A model generated the notes under the pieces. The model had not been told where the DNA came from. It saw nothing but the letters and a program-made list of their open reading frames with translations, and did not search any database. From Blasia pusilla (taxonomy: Eukaryota > Marchantiophyta > Marchantiopsida > Blasiales), in contig CM114272.1 in the NCBI GenBank assembly GCA_050084515.1, forward strand, positions 41,106,001-41,170,000: a stretch of 64,000 nt of DNA, in the 5' to 3' direction. Within the stretch, counting starts at the first letter, position 1. Every line of letters starts with the position of its first letter. Of the stretch, positions 1 through 9,279 are shown piece after piece. Position numbers and translations under genes: made by a program.

Positions 1-554
1 TTCTTGATGAAGGGTGTGTCTTTTCAATATCTGTAACTACCTAGATCTATGGTTCTCTTAGCTTTTCCTACGATCCCTATGAATCCACGTTACAAAACTG
101 TCCTAACTACCAATTTGATACAAAGGATCGCGCCCTTTCCTAGTCTCATTCTGTAAACTATGTGTCGTTTCGAATCTCAATCATGCTGAGCTTCACTGCG
201 CTAAATTTCCGGAGGACGAAGTTCTTCTTTCTTCTTCGTGCTTCGTGCTTCGCTCTTTGTTCTTCGTGCCTTGTTCAAGAGCAAGGTACTTCGTATATAG
301 AGCTTCGTTGAGCTTCGTTAGACTTTGTTAAGCTTCGCTGGGCTTCGCGTTGATCCTTTATACTTCTTTACAGCTTTTGATTCTCCTCTAAGGCAAATCC
401 TTGATCTTTATCTCTCTGCCTTGTCTTCGGAGCTTGGTGATTCACTTATTCTTCTTCATAATAATAGATAATCATAATCAAAATCATAATATACAAGAGT
501 CTTAGTTGAATAAAAAGATATATTCTTCAAGATTACAAAATTGTGGGTATCACA
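1..554 (-). repeat. LTR, 5' part, truncated by window edge
   Basis: On the minus strand this begins TGTGATACCCACAA and matches the first ~555 bases of the solo LTR at 57321-58507 in inverted orientation, with only small differences. It is rich in short CTTCGTG/GCTTCG repeats. It is inserted into the 3' LTR of the gypsy element that follows, whose polypurine tract is at 608-620. The far end lies outside the window, so solo LTR and full element cannot be told apart. Confidence 0.75.
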
Positions 555-607
555 CATACATACATAACATAAACGAGAGCATCCACAAACACAAGTGTAC
601 CACAACT

Positions 608-620
608 CGCCCCCCTAATT
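608..620 (-). promoter_or_regulatory. Polypurine tract before the gypsy 3' LTR
   Basis: On the minus strand the tract reads AATTAGGGGGGCG, followed within a few bases by TGTGGTACACTTGTG, which I take as the LTR start. A related tract with AAGGGGGCGA, preceded by the same GGGACCTAACCAC context, occurs on the minus strand at 33719-33745. The LTR here is cut after about 50 bases by the element at 1-554. Confidence 0.6.
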
Positions 621-785
621 GGTGGTTAGGTCCCTCTAACTCCCACGTAGCCCTATACATCTACTACATGCTATACATCTTCTTGGGTGCACGAATCAGA
701 AGGCCGGGTGTTAGGTTGCCCCATCGTTAGTCGCACATCTGTAATCCATATCATGCAAAGATCAAGTCATCTATCTCTCCTTAGT

Positions 786-1073
786 TCATCGAGGACAAAC
801 CCACCTTCCAGTAGAAACAACATCCATACGTGGAGTCAAACACATCATGTGCCAATCCCTAGAACCCCGATCACACACCAACATACGGGCTGCGTTACCA
901 ACAGACCCACACAACATGCACCTCAAGCTAGCACGTATCATGGCTAAGCTTGGGTTAACAGTACCATTCACATTTGGAAGATGACATGGCGCACAATTAC
1001 GCACATGGTTCTTCCAAACAACTCCATCACAACCCTCCAACATGAGAACTCCAGAAGCTAACACCTTGCGCAA
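786..1073 (-). pseudogene. PHD-finger module at the C-terminus of the gypsy polyprotein
   Basis: The minus-strand frame follows the integrase C-terminal part. It contains, in order, CMLCG, MLVCD, DWHMMCL and GRWVCP, which is the spacing of a PHD finger (Cys4-His-Cys3). Two ligands are damaged. The Cys expected after CDR is Gly, and the last Cys codon is TGA, which ends the frame at 786. The preceding stretch (VLASGVLMLEGCDG, NCAPCHLPN) is the likely linker between integrase and PHD. PHD fingers bind histone H3 tails, so a role in choosing chromatin for integration, like the chromodomain of chromoviruses, is the natural inference. A stop near 1075 separates it from the integrase frame in this copy. 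Confidence 0.7.
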
Positions 1074-2039
1074 TCATAAAATAGTGCGGCTAGACGTCAC
1101 ATCCAACGTTGTCGGTGCAATCTGTTGCAAATAGACATTGTCCCCCATATGGAACCTATGAATCGATGGTCAATAACCCCCACCCCGAATGGTTGCATAC
1201 CGCAACGTATCCCTGTGTTGAGCAGTGGCAAGATTCTCAAAGACTGTTGGCATAACTCTCCAAAAGAGCTCTGCCCGCTGAGAACACACTCTCATCCACA
1301 TCTCTTGGTCATCAAGTTTCACCACCTCACTCGACTTCCGACGAATTGCTGCTGGCAAGTCTGGATCTCGGCTGTATAACAAAAAATAAGATGAGAAGGA
1401 AGCCAAGGATGCTTGGCGACTGAACCTATACCCCATGGCTAACCATGGCAACTGAATATCCCATTCTCCAAGATGCCCCTTATGTAGGCCATACTTGCGC
1501 AATGCCCTCTTCACCATCTGAACCACACGCTCAGCCAAACCATCCGCCTCTGGATGATCTCGAGACGTGGTCCGATGATCAATCAACGCCTTGTCACACA
1601 AGACGTGAAACTCACCTTGAAACTCTATACCCTCGGTCGGCACTTCAGCTGGTGCACCAAAATGACTAAGCACTCTATCAAGAAACGCTTACGCGGTTCC
1701 CTCACTTGCCTTGTCAGGTAATGCCACCAACTCAATCCACTTGGAGAAGTGCTCCACCATCACCAACACATATCGATGATGTTGTACAGTCAACGGTAAC
1801 AGTCGCGCAAAGTCCACACTCCAACGGTAATCGAACCCCATAATAGGAAAGGGGTGTAACTATGGTGTAGGGACATTGAATGATGCCCTCACCCGGTCAC
1901 AAACCATACAACGTGATACCAACTGTTGCACCATAGTATGCATGCCACGCCACCAATACTGACCAAGGAGTAAGCTATACGTACGCTTTACCCCAAAATG
2001 TCCCAACTCCTCATGGGCATGTCGCACAATGCGCTCTCT
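1074..2039 (-). pseudogene. Gypsy integrase, interrupted
   Basis: Read on the minus strand, the catalytic core begins near 1835 (WSVDFARLLPL) and continues through VLVMVEHFSKWIELVALPD, then LSHFGAPAEV and the region EADGLAERVV that holds the catalytic Glu in this family. A TAA near 1690 breaks the frame. From 1673 to 1170 the C-terminal half is open. The H2C2 zinc-binding region (about 2040-1880) is read only with frame changes. The parallel copy at 62623-64000 has the same sequence and its own stops. DNA strand transfer of the element's cDNA is the family function. Confidence 0.8.
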
Positions 2040-3896
2040 CTAAGCCAAATGCGGCACTACTCGTACTCTACCATCCTCCCACATACGGAGAATATGTGTT
2101 CCCTCCAATCGATACCTCTTAGCACGTTGAAGAACAAGGTCTCGCTCCTTGGCACTCACTATGCCTGGCACCCTACTAGTCCGTAGGAACTCCAACACCA
2201 ACGCATCATCATGAATATCACGCTCAACCGTACCACCATCTCCAACCTTAGGATCTGAAGGCTTGCCATCTACCCTCTGACTAGAGTAAGAGGTCATGTG
2301 GTCCTCCATACTAGAGTCCATCCCTAACCAACATAAAAAGGCGGATGCATGCCAACCTGGCATCATCTCCTCATCAACCTCGCCATGCCATCTAGCCCCA
2401 GTTGCATCCTCTTGGCTAGTACATGGGTTCCTACTCAACCCATCAGCATCAAGGTTGGCAACTCCAGGTCTATGTACCACCTGGAAGTCATACTCCTGTA
2501 AGATAAGAGCCCACCGTGCAAGCTTCCCTGTAAGCTTGTCAGACTCCATCAACCACTTGAGCGGCTGGTGATCAGTAACAAGGATAAAATGTGTGCCAAA
2601 AAAGTAACACCTAAAGTGTGCCATAGCCCACACTACTGCCAAGCACTCTCCCTCATATGAACTGTAGCGCGACTCTACTGCATTATTCGAACAACTTGCA
2701 TAGGCCACCACAAACTCCATGTGCTCATCATCATGTTGTGTCAACACCGCTCCAAGTCCCAACCTACTCCAATCAATGTGTAACTAAAATGGGCGCCCTC
2801 TGATAGGTCTCCTCAAGATAGGCGCCACCACCAACTGGGCCTTGAGCTCCACCAAAGCTCTCTCTTGATCATCTCCCCAGTGCCACTCTTGATCTGATTT
2901 CAACAATTGGTTCAAAGGCTTTGCCATAGCACTAAATCCCTTCACATACCTCCGATAGTAGTTCGCCAATCCCATGAATGCCCGAACTCTACTCACATCT
3001 ACAGGACGAGGAATAAGTGCAATAGCCTCCACCTTTGCTTGTTGAACTCCCAAACCACTTGGATAGATCACATGACCCAAGTACTCAACATCCTCATGGA
3101 AGAACTTACACTTTCCTGGATGCAAACGTAGACCATGAGGTTTCAACCGCTCAAACACAATCTGCAAATATATCTGATGCTCCTCCACCGTGTTACTGAA
3201 CACCAAGATATCATCGATGTAACACCGAACAAAATCCAACCATTCTAGGATCCTGTCCATCACTCTCTGAAACTCGGCAAGTGCATTCTTCAACCCAAAG
3301 GGTAAGAATTTCCACTAGTACAAACAATCCTTGCCATGAGAGTTGACACCCCAAAATGTTGTCTTGGCCTTGTCATTCTCTCGAATCGGCGACTGATGGT
3401 ATCTTGCCCGAAGATCCAAAGTACTGAAAATCTTTGCATGTCCCATCACATCAAAGATCTCCTCAATTGTAGGCATGGCATACCTATCAGCCTTGGTCTG
3501 CCGATTGATAAGACGGTAATCTCCACACATCCGCCTATCCGTGTAGTTGCCATGCACACCCTTTTTAGCAGGCATGACAGTGGCTGATGCATACTCTCCA
3601 TGCGACAACTCCACTAATCCAACCTCCAAAAGGTCCAACGTCCTACTCTGAATCAGGTCCCTCTCCATATCAATATATCGGTAGGGACGACAGAAGATTG
3701 GCGAATCATTAGCCAAATCAATCCGTATACCGGGTCCAACCAAAGCACCCAAATCCTTCATGCTAAAGGCAAAACAACTCATACAAGTACGTAGGAACTG
3801 TGTCAAGCGTCGTTTCTCACCTTCCGTAAGCTTGGGCCCAAGTAATCGCTCCCAAGTCTCCTCCACTAGCACACTAGAGGGAGAGGACGATGCCAT
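2040..3896 (-). pseudogene. Gypsy reverse transcriptase and RNase H
   Basis: The minus-strand frame 3896-3315 gives the RT fingers and palm (CGDYRLINRQT, FSTLDLRARYHQ). Frame 3293-2784 continues with the catalytic box CYIDDILVFS and ends PIRGRPF. Frame 2762-2040 is RNase H (GAVLTQHDDEHMEF, YEGECLAVVWAM, TDHQPLKWLM) plus a spacer to the integrase. Two stops, near 3312 and 2780, split what should be one polyprotein. The catalytic Asp pair of RT is present. The arrangement RT-RNase H-integrase is Ty3/gypsy. Confidence 0.88.
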
Positions 3897-4068
3897 TGGC
3901 TACTATGCAATCCCCTCACAAGATGGTACACCCTTAGCTACACCATCATCTGAGCAAATAACTCCTCCACATGCCCAGCCATTACATCCCATTTACTCCA
4001 AGGATGCAAAATATTATTCTCCTCGCCCACAGCGAGGAGAATAGTGACCGATCAATAACCCTCACCAC

Positions 4069-4839
4069 CTAAGAAAGTCGCCCAGTATCCAAGATACTAT
4101 CCACTGTAAGGCAAGGATCCCGCTGCACTGCATCATATGCTTGAAGTAGAACCTCCCTAGGCAACAAGTTTGTCCACCACAAGCGTGGACGATGTGCACG
4201 TGAGCTAACTCGCGCTGCATCCAACAACACCGCTGGTCCAATCCAAGACCGCACCTCATGAAGACTCGCCATCATCCGCGTCCGAGTGTCACCCAACAAT
4301 GGAACATTCTCCAGAATGTAAGCTGGAGCACATGCCTGATGAACCTGAAGATGTCGTAACACTCGTAACATCTCCCAAAACAATCGAGACCTAGGGTTGT
4401 GTAATCCCTCACCACGACCAGCACGTGTATGATCCTGACATGGCCATCCAGAAATCACCAAATCCATAGGACCAACCCTTTCAAGGTCCTGCGCCCCCAA
4501 CAATGCAATGTATGACGGAAAAGCATGCTCGTACCCACGAATAGCTGATGGCGGCAACAACTCAGGATATCTCCGCATCAACTGACCAATATGTTGAGAT
4601 GAGACTCTTTGGGCCGTCTCATCTCGCTCCACATACACGTATCTCCACACAGGAATACCGGCCTGCAACACTGCAACCACACCAATGTTAATCCCACCAA
4701 AGAGATCTAACACACAAATGCCCTCCGACGGATACTGCCATACAATGGGTGTAGTATCCAAAGGGGATAACCCAACTGGACCAGAAGTAGGAGTCCGCCG
4801 TGGGGGCTCCTCTTCCTCGTGAGGTATAACAGCCTCACA
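4069..4839 (-). CDS. C5 cytosine DNA methyltransferase (DNMT3-like) domain inside a gypsy element
   Basis: An open minus-strand frame of about 256 codons lies between protease and RT. It has the C5-methyltransferase motifs in canonical, non-permuted order: motif I (CVLDLFGGINIG), motif II (YVYVERDE), motif IV with catalytic Cys (SGWPCQDHTRAGRG; Cys codon at 4438-4440), motif VI (ILENVPLLG), motif VIII (SSRAHRPRLWWTNL) and a short target-recognition end. The AHRxR-x-W-x-NL form of motif VIII is like DNMT3 rather than DNMT1/MET1 or bacterial enzymes. Plant DRM proteins are DNMT3 relatives with permuted motifs; this one is not permuted. The frame is open upstream to a TAG at 4840-4842 and appears to continue before it to an ATG near 4978, so this copy has one nonsense mutation near the start. 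The expected activity is methylation of cytosine in DNA, possibly of the element's own copies. Confidence 0.85.
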   Translation of the reverse strand, partial: CEAVIPHEEEEPPRRTPTSGPVGLSPLDTTPIVWQYPSEGICVLDLFGGINIGVVAVLQAGIPVWRYVYVERDETAQRVSSQHIGQLMRRYPELLPPSAIRGYEHAFPSYIALLGAQDLERVGPMDLVISGWPCQDHTRAGRGEGLHNPRSRLFWEMLRVLRHLQVHQACAPAYILENVPLLGDTRTRMMASLHEVRSWIGPAVLLDAARVSSRAHRPRLWWTNLLPREVLLQAYDAVQRDPCLTVDSILDTGRLS

Positions 4840-5126
4840 CTAAGCCTCTTGCACTAGGCGATCAGCCTCCTCCAGTAGTACACTGCCTGAACTCCAAAGT
4901 GGCACATCCAACGATGAGGATGCCACTGCTGCAAAACTAGGGACCTCTTCTACCTCCTCATGCAGAGGAGAATCCATAGAGAAAGATTACCCTCCAAAAA
5001 GTCTCATGGCCAAGTAACTACTCCACAAAAACTTGCCACAGATGCTAACACTATTGGGGAAGACCCTCCTAGTCAAGACCCATAAATAAATCTCATAGGA
5101 ACTTGGCTCATACGTCCATCCCCGGA

Positions 5127-5993
5127 CTACCAACCAGGTCTATAAGACGCTGTCTCAGTCCAGTATTCCATCTCAAAACCCATCAGGTACAATATTGCTC
5201 CTCCAACTAGTACATCATATGACTCGGCTGATGTAACCACTGTAGGTACTCCCAACCGGGAGCTATCAGTCGCATGATCTGGTCTCAAATGTATAGACAA
5301 CTTCTCCCGTGTCATGAATTGAGACCTATCATTGGCTCCTTCAAGTGATGTTTGAATCTGGAATGGGCAAGGCTCAAGCTCTGACCTCCGAATACCCAAA
5401 CCAATACATGCCGCCTTTCCCAACATCAAAGGTTGGGCACCAGAGTCTAACAAGACTCTATCTGGTCTATACACTTGTCTTGTAGGACTCACCAATAGTA
5501 ATATCCCATTGTGGTTGTCCAACATACATACACCAAGTGTAAGCCTCTCACAATCAATGGCTGGCCGGGCTGGTAATGCATCCATCGTCGCCGCTGTTGC
5601 CTGCCAAGTAGCACTGGTTCTCAATGCTACACCTGACATAGAGGGTCGCTCCACCGCAACACCCTCATCCACCTCAGCACATGTAGCGGTAACACTCCCA
5701 CGTTCACACAATGTGGCTGCTAGCTGAAATACATGAGCTAAGTCAACTCCTAAAGCCATCAACTCCGTGGCCGAAAATAATGGGGATCCCAACACTGAAG
5801 TTTCCATCCGCAATATTGCACTGGATGTTGCATCCGTGTCTACTACATGCGATGTAGATGCCTCAGTCCCCACTGTAGGCTCAATAGGCTGCGTAGGAAC
5901 CATGGATGGAGTCCTAAGCACCTCAGACAACAATAATGATTGGGGAAGCCTAGCCTGCCTCCCAGCCTCACCCCTCTGTGGGTCCAACTCCAC
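5127..5993 (-). CDS. Retropepsin-like aspartic protease region of the gypsy polyprotein
   Basis: The minus-strand frame is 288 codons long. Residues around 180-190 read RVLLDSGAQPLMLGK, a single retropepsin active-site DSGA motif with the usual hydrophobic run before it. A later stretch (PTVVTSAESYDVLVGGAILY) matches the flap and C-terminal part of retroviral-type proteases. The N-terminal 150 residues are a low-complexity Ala/Thr-rich linker after gag. The frame ends at 5127, upstream of the methyltransferase frame. The decayed copy at 31.16-31.68 kb has the same motif. Confidence 0.75.
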   Translation of the reverse strand: MELDPQRGEAGRQARLPQSLLLSEVLRTPSMVPTQPIEPTVGTEASTSHVVDTDATSSAILRMETSVLGSPLFSATELMALGVDLAHVFQLAATLCERGSVTATCAEVDEGVAVERPSMSGVALRTSATWQATAATMDALPARPAIDCERLTLGVCMLDNHNGILLLVSPTRQVYRPDRVLLDSGAQPLMLGKAACIGLGIRRSELEPCPFQIQTSLEGANDRSQFMTREKLSIHLRPDHATDSSRLGVPTVVTSAESYDVLVGGAILYLMGFEMEYWTETASYRPGW

Positions 5994-5999
5994 AGTAGC

Positions 6000-7348
6000 A
6001 CCACGTGGCTCTGACGCTCGAGTGGCTCCTCTCGTAACTGGTGATGTCTCAACTTTGTCTTTGCACTCGCCATATAAGAGAGATCATCCCCTCCATAAGA
6101 GGTGGAAGCCCCTGCTCCCGAACCTGCTCTATGCTGGATACCAGCCATAGTAGCCAACTTCTCCTCCAACTGCTCAATACTGGCAGCCATAACTAACTCT
6201 ATTGTAGTGGTAGGTGTCGCCATCGTAGGCTCTCCAACCACTGGTCCACCTCTATCACCCTTACCACCTCTACCACCTCGGCCTCTCGGAGCTACTCCAC
6301 CGCGGCCACGGCCTGATCTCAACTCTAGATGAAGATCAAAGCAACGCTCTCGAGGATGACCTGGTCTCCCGCAATGATCACACTGAGTTGGGGCCGACTG
6401 AGGCCCATCCTCCAAAGTCTGTCTCCCATCCTCTGGGGGACAAAACCTCCTAACATCATCACCTCCACACGTCCAACATGATTGTCCTTGCTGAAGGGCA
6501 GCAAATGAAGGCAATGGTCTCTGCGCAAGTGCCCCTCTAGGACCTGACTGAGGTCATGTGTACCCCCCACGACTCCCACTACTACTACCATCACCACTAC
6601 TACAAGACTGTGAGATGGACTGCTGAACACGAGAAGTAGTAGTTGTATCCCTACTGAATGCGGATGTCACCACTCTCTCCTCCACCATGTTAAGCTCAAT
6701 CTTCTTAGATAGAGCAAACACATGGGTCAATTTGGGTGAACCATCACTCATAAGAGTAGCATCACGTACCCTGCGGCGCAACTCTCTGTCCAAGATCCCA
6801 TACCAAAAGTGGGGTATCGAGCCTCGAGTCACACCGGGTAATTGAAATCAAGCGTCGCATACGAGTGTATGCCTCACAAAGACTCTCACCAGTCTTTCGC
6901 TCAAATTCTTGAAGACTCCTCAACTTCTCTGTCTTCACTCCCTGATAGTTCTTCTTCAACCTCTTGAAGAACTCTACAACCGGCTGAACGATGGTGGGGC
7001 ACTAGTACCCCCACTGGTACCTCCATGGGTACCTCCACTGGTACCCCCACTCCGGCTCGTACTCGTACCACTCAACGTCGGGCTGGCTGGCATAGTAGGA
7101 GCACTACTACCAATACCACCATGGTTGATAGACACATAGCCTGGAGACCAATATTGTCTCCACGCCTCAATCTCAGCAACATGGTCCTTCCTAAACTCAT
7201 GGTAATCCTCCAAGGGTGGTCCCTCCAAGTGCTCAAACAACCCCTTCCAAGCCAAGAAGGGTGTAAACAACGTGGCGTTCCACAACATCTGCATATCACA
7301 CCACGTATCAAACTCATGAATGAAGTCCTCCAACTCAATGGTGCCCAC
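6000..7348 (-). pseudogene. Gypsy gag with CCHC zinc knuckle, frame-broken
   Basis: The minus-strand frame from 7348 starts in GTIELEDFIHEFDTWCD, the N-terminal gag signature that recurs at 30.28 kb and 36.33 kb. It continues through FEHLEGPPLEDYHEF and a Gly/Thr/Ser-rich tract. The gag core (NYQGVKTEKLRSLQEF, LCEAYTRMRRLI) is read at 6959-6840 and FWYGILDRELRRRVRDA at about 6810-6760, after frame shifts. The zinc knuckle CDHCGRPGHPRERC (C-x2-C-x4-H-x4-C) is at 6341-6382. The gag binds element RNA and forms the particle. Stops and frameshifts make this copy non-coding as a whole. Confidence 0.8.
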
Positions 7349-7640
7349 TATGCTCGAGTATCATCGTGGGCCCTTCATGGCCCCATATATCCCGTCCATG
7401 TCCCAAATCAATAGAGCTACAACACTCGATAACAATGTAGAAGACTCGGTGTTTGGAACACCCTCGTCCTCCTCTTCATCAACCTTCGGAAGTGGAAAAG
7501 GTAGCCGATACCTCAATCCACTTCGTATAAAACCACCATTGTCCACACCACGCTCCCCAACCACACCACCAAACAGCTCCGTGATGACCAACGCCGATGC
7601 CGCACCACCACCAAATTACCACCAGTAAGTAACCAAGTAA

Positions 7641-8112
7641 CGTCAATGTCGCTGTACTATTCTAGCTCTATTAGCTATGGGTGTAGGCAACCTAACCTAT
7701 CATCACTACAAGAAGCCTCCCACAGTCTACTGGTCATCACTCCAGCCTCACTACAGGTAGCACACAGGAGTAAAACTACTATGGAAATCAACGTCAACCC
7801 TAACAATGGGCGCGCAAGCAAGAAGCAACGACGGAGGGGATCCAAACACAGGAAGTCCAACGACAACCCTCCAATCGCAAATGGAAATCAAGGTAACACA
7901 ATCCACCAAACGTGGCGCCCCTTGAATCCACAGACCCCACCACACAAGTCTAACGCATTAGCTACTCCGCCGCTGGTCAATGACGTGCTAGTCGCACTCG
8001 CAGGACCTGAAAATATCACCTGCATGGAGAGGCTACACCATACTATGCGCTAGAGGTCCATCAACCAAAAACGTGAGATGCATAAAGTGCCTAACACATC
8101 TCCGAACAGCAC
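7641..8112. other. No gene seen; probable gypsy leader/LTR sequence
   Basis: Frames here are short and match nothing I recognise. Position next to the gag start suggests untranslated leader or 5' LTR of the minus-strand gypsy element, but I could not align it to a 3' LTR. Confidence 0.4.
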
Positions 8113-8212
8113 CAAATGAGCTACACCAGTGTGTACACTGACATAGTTAAGAACTCAGCAGTTAAGCGTCTTCTAGGCAGAATAGCCCAAAGATGGGTGA
8201 CCAGTTATGCAA
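8113..8212 (+). repeat. 5S rRNA-derived sequence with Pol III internal promoter
   Basis: The stretch AGAACTCAGCAGTTAAGCG (from 8150) differs by one base from the box A region of plant 5S rRNA. GATGGGTGACC (8192-8202) is identical to box C. The intermediate element is degraded and both ends of the 120-nt gene are diverged, so this is not a working 5S gene. 5S-derived promoters occur in Cassandra-type terminal-repeat retrotransposons of vascular plants and in some SINEs. No second copy exists in the window to prove an LTR. Confidence 0.7.
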
Positions 8213-8251
8213 CACTCAACTCACAAATGGTGCAAAAACTGCCTCACGCCC

Positions 8252-8306
8252 AAGCAAGCAAGCAAGCAATCAAGCAAGCTTGCTTGCTTGCTTGCTCCTT
8301 GCTCCT
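8252..8306. repeat. CAAG/CTTG hairpin
   Basis: A run of CAAG units is followed directly by CTTG units centred on the AAGCTT at about 8277-8282, giving a near-perfect inverted repeat of about 20-25 bases per arm. Such a sequence can extrude as a cruciform or hairpin. It sits 40 bases downstream of the 5S-derived sequence. Confidence 0.7.
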
Positions 8307-8309
8307 TAC

Positions 8310-9279
8310 TCCGCCTCTCACGCCCACTCGCCCCGAGCTACCACGAGTTGCCTCGAAGCCTCGAGAAATGCTCGAGACATGCTCGATAGCGCTTCCGCCC
8401 ATATTCATGCACACAAAAATCCGCAACACTCCACACACTCAAGAAGATAGCTTCACATGAGATCACAATATAGGTAGCAACACGAACCTCTCACCCGATC
8501 TAGATGAACTTCAAGAGAGCTTCCGCTCTCCACATCAGAAAACCGTCGAACACGAACCAGAATCTTCAATCCTTGATAACTTCCAACTCCCTCAACAAAA
8601 TCCGGCGATCTAAGCGCATTGGAAAGCTCTTAGCAAGGCGCTTCTTTGCCAACCAACCATGCACCAGATTTACACCTCCAACATAGGCCACAAGCCACGA
8701 ACATCCACGGCTGAGTACACAATCAGCCCTAACCAGATCCTACTGATCCACGATCGAAGCTACCATCGATCTAATGTAGTTCTATGAGTGAAATACGTGA
8801 AGACCTACTATCATAAAACACGTATAGAATCACATAAAATCGAGCCAAAACCACTCCACGATGGGAGAATCCGGGTCGAAGCTTGCGGGAACCACCATAG
8901 CCAAGAGCTCTACTCACTACCAAGGCTAACTCCCAACGCAATAGGCTCAACTCAAAGAACTAACTGTTCTTTGAGTGCACTCCACACTATATCCTCTAAC
9001 CTAAGAGCGGGCCCTACCGGAAAAATCACCCTCAACGGAGTAACCCCCAACCCTAAGTATGAAACCGCATCTCTACCTAGACATTAAGGCCCTACATAAG
9101 GTACGGCCTCTACTAGCACACTATACTCTACGACATTATCTGTATGGTCATGACAGTAACTCAATCTTCAATAGCAAACCGCGTGACCAGACTGCGTTAG
9201 CCCCTGCCATTGTGAATTTTTGGCCCTCACGGCAGACCTTATTGTGGCGCCGATTCCGAAACTATGCCACATCCAACTC
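8310..9279. other. No gene seen
   Basis: No frame longer than about 110 codons has recognisable motifs. The stretch lies between the gypsy element and the copia remnant and probably contains LTR or degraded transposon sequence. I could not assign borders. Confidence 0.4.

Larger units (their letters stand above)
555..7640 (-). mobile_element. Ty3/gypsy retrotransposon carrying DNMT3-like and PHD modules
   Basis: Read on the minus strand the order is gag (about 7348-6330), protease (to 5127), C5 methyltransferase (4839-4069), RT/RNase H (3896-2040), integrase (about 2040-1100) and PHD finger (1073-786), then a polypurine tract and a partial 3' LTR. RT, RNase H and integrase in this order define Ty3/gypsy. 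A few stops and frame breaks separate the modules, so this copy is probably dead but young: most domains keep long open frames. A decayed relative lies at 30.2-32.7 kb and a third copy enters at 62518-64000. The 5' LTR is not securely located. It should lie between 7.4 and about 9.2 kb. Confidence 0.85.

Noticed and set aside
8113-8212. Functional 5S rRNA gene
   Set aside because: Only the internal promoter boxes are conserved; ends and intermediate element are degraded and no tandem copies are present.
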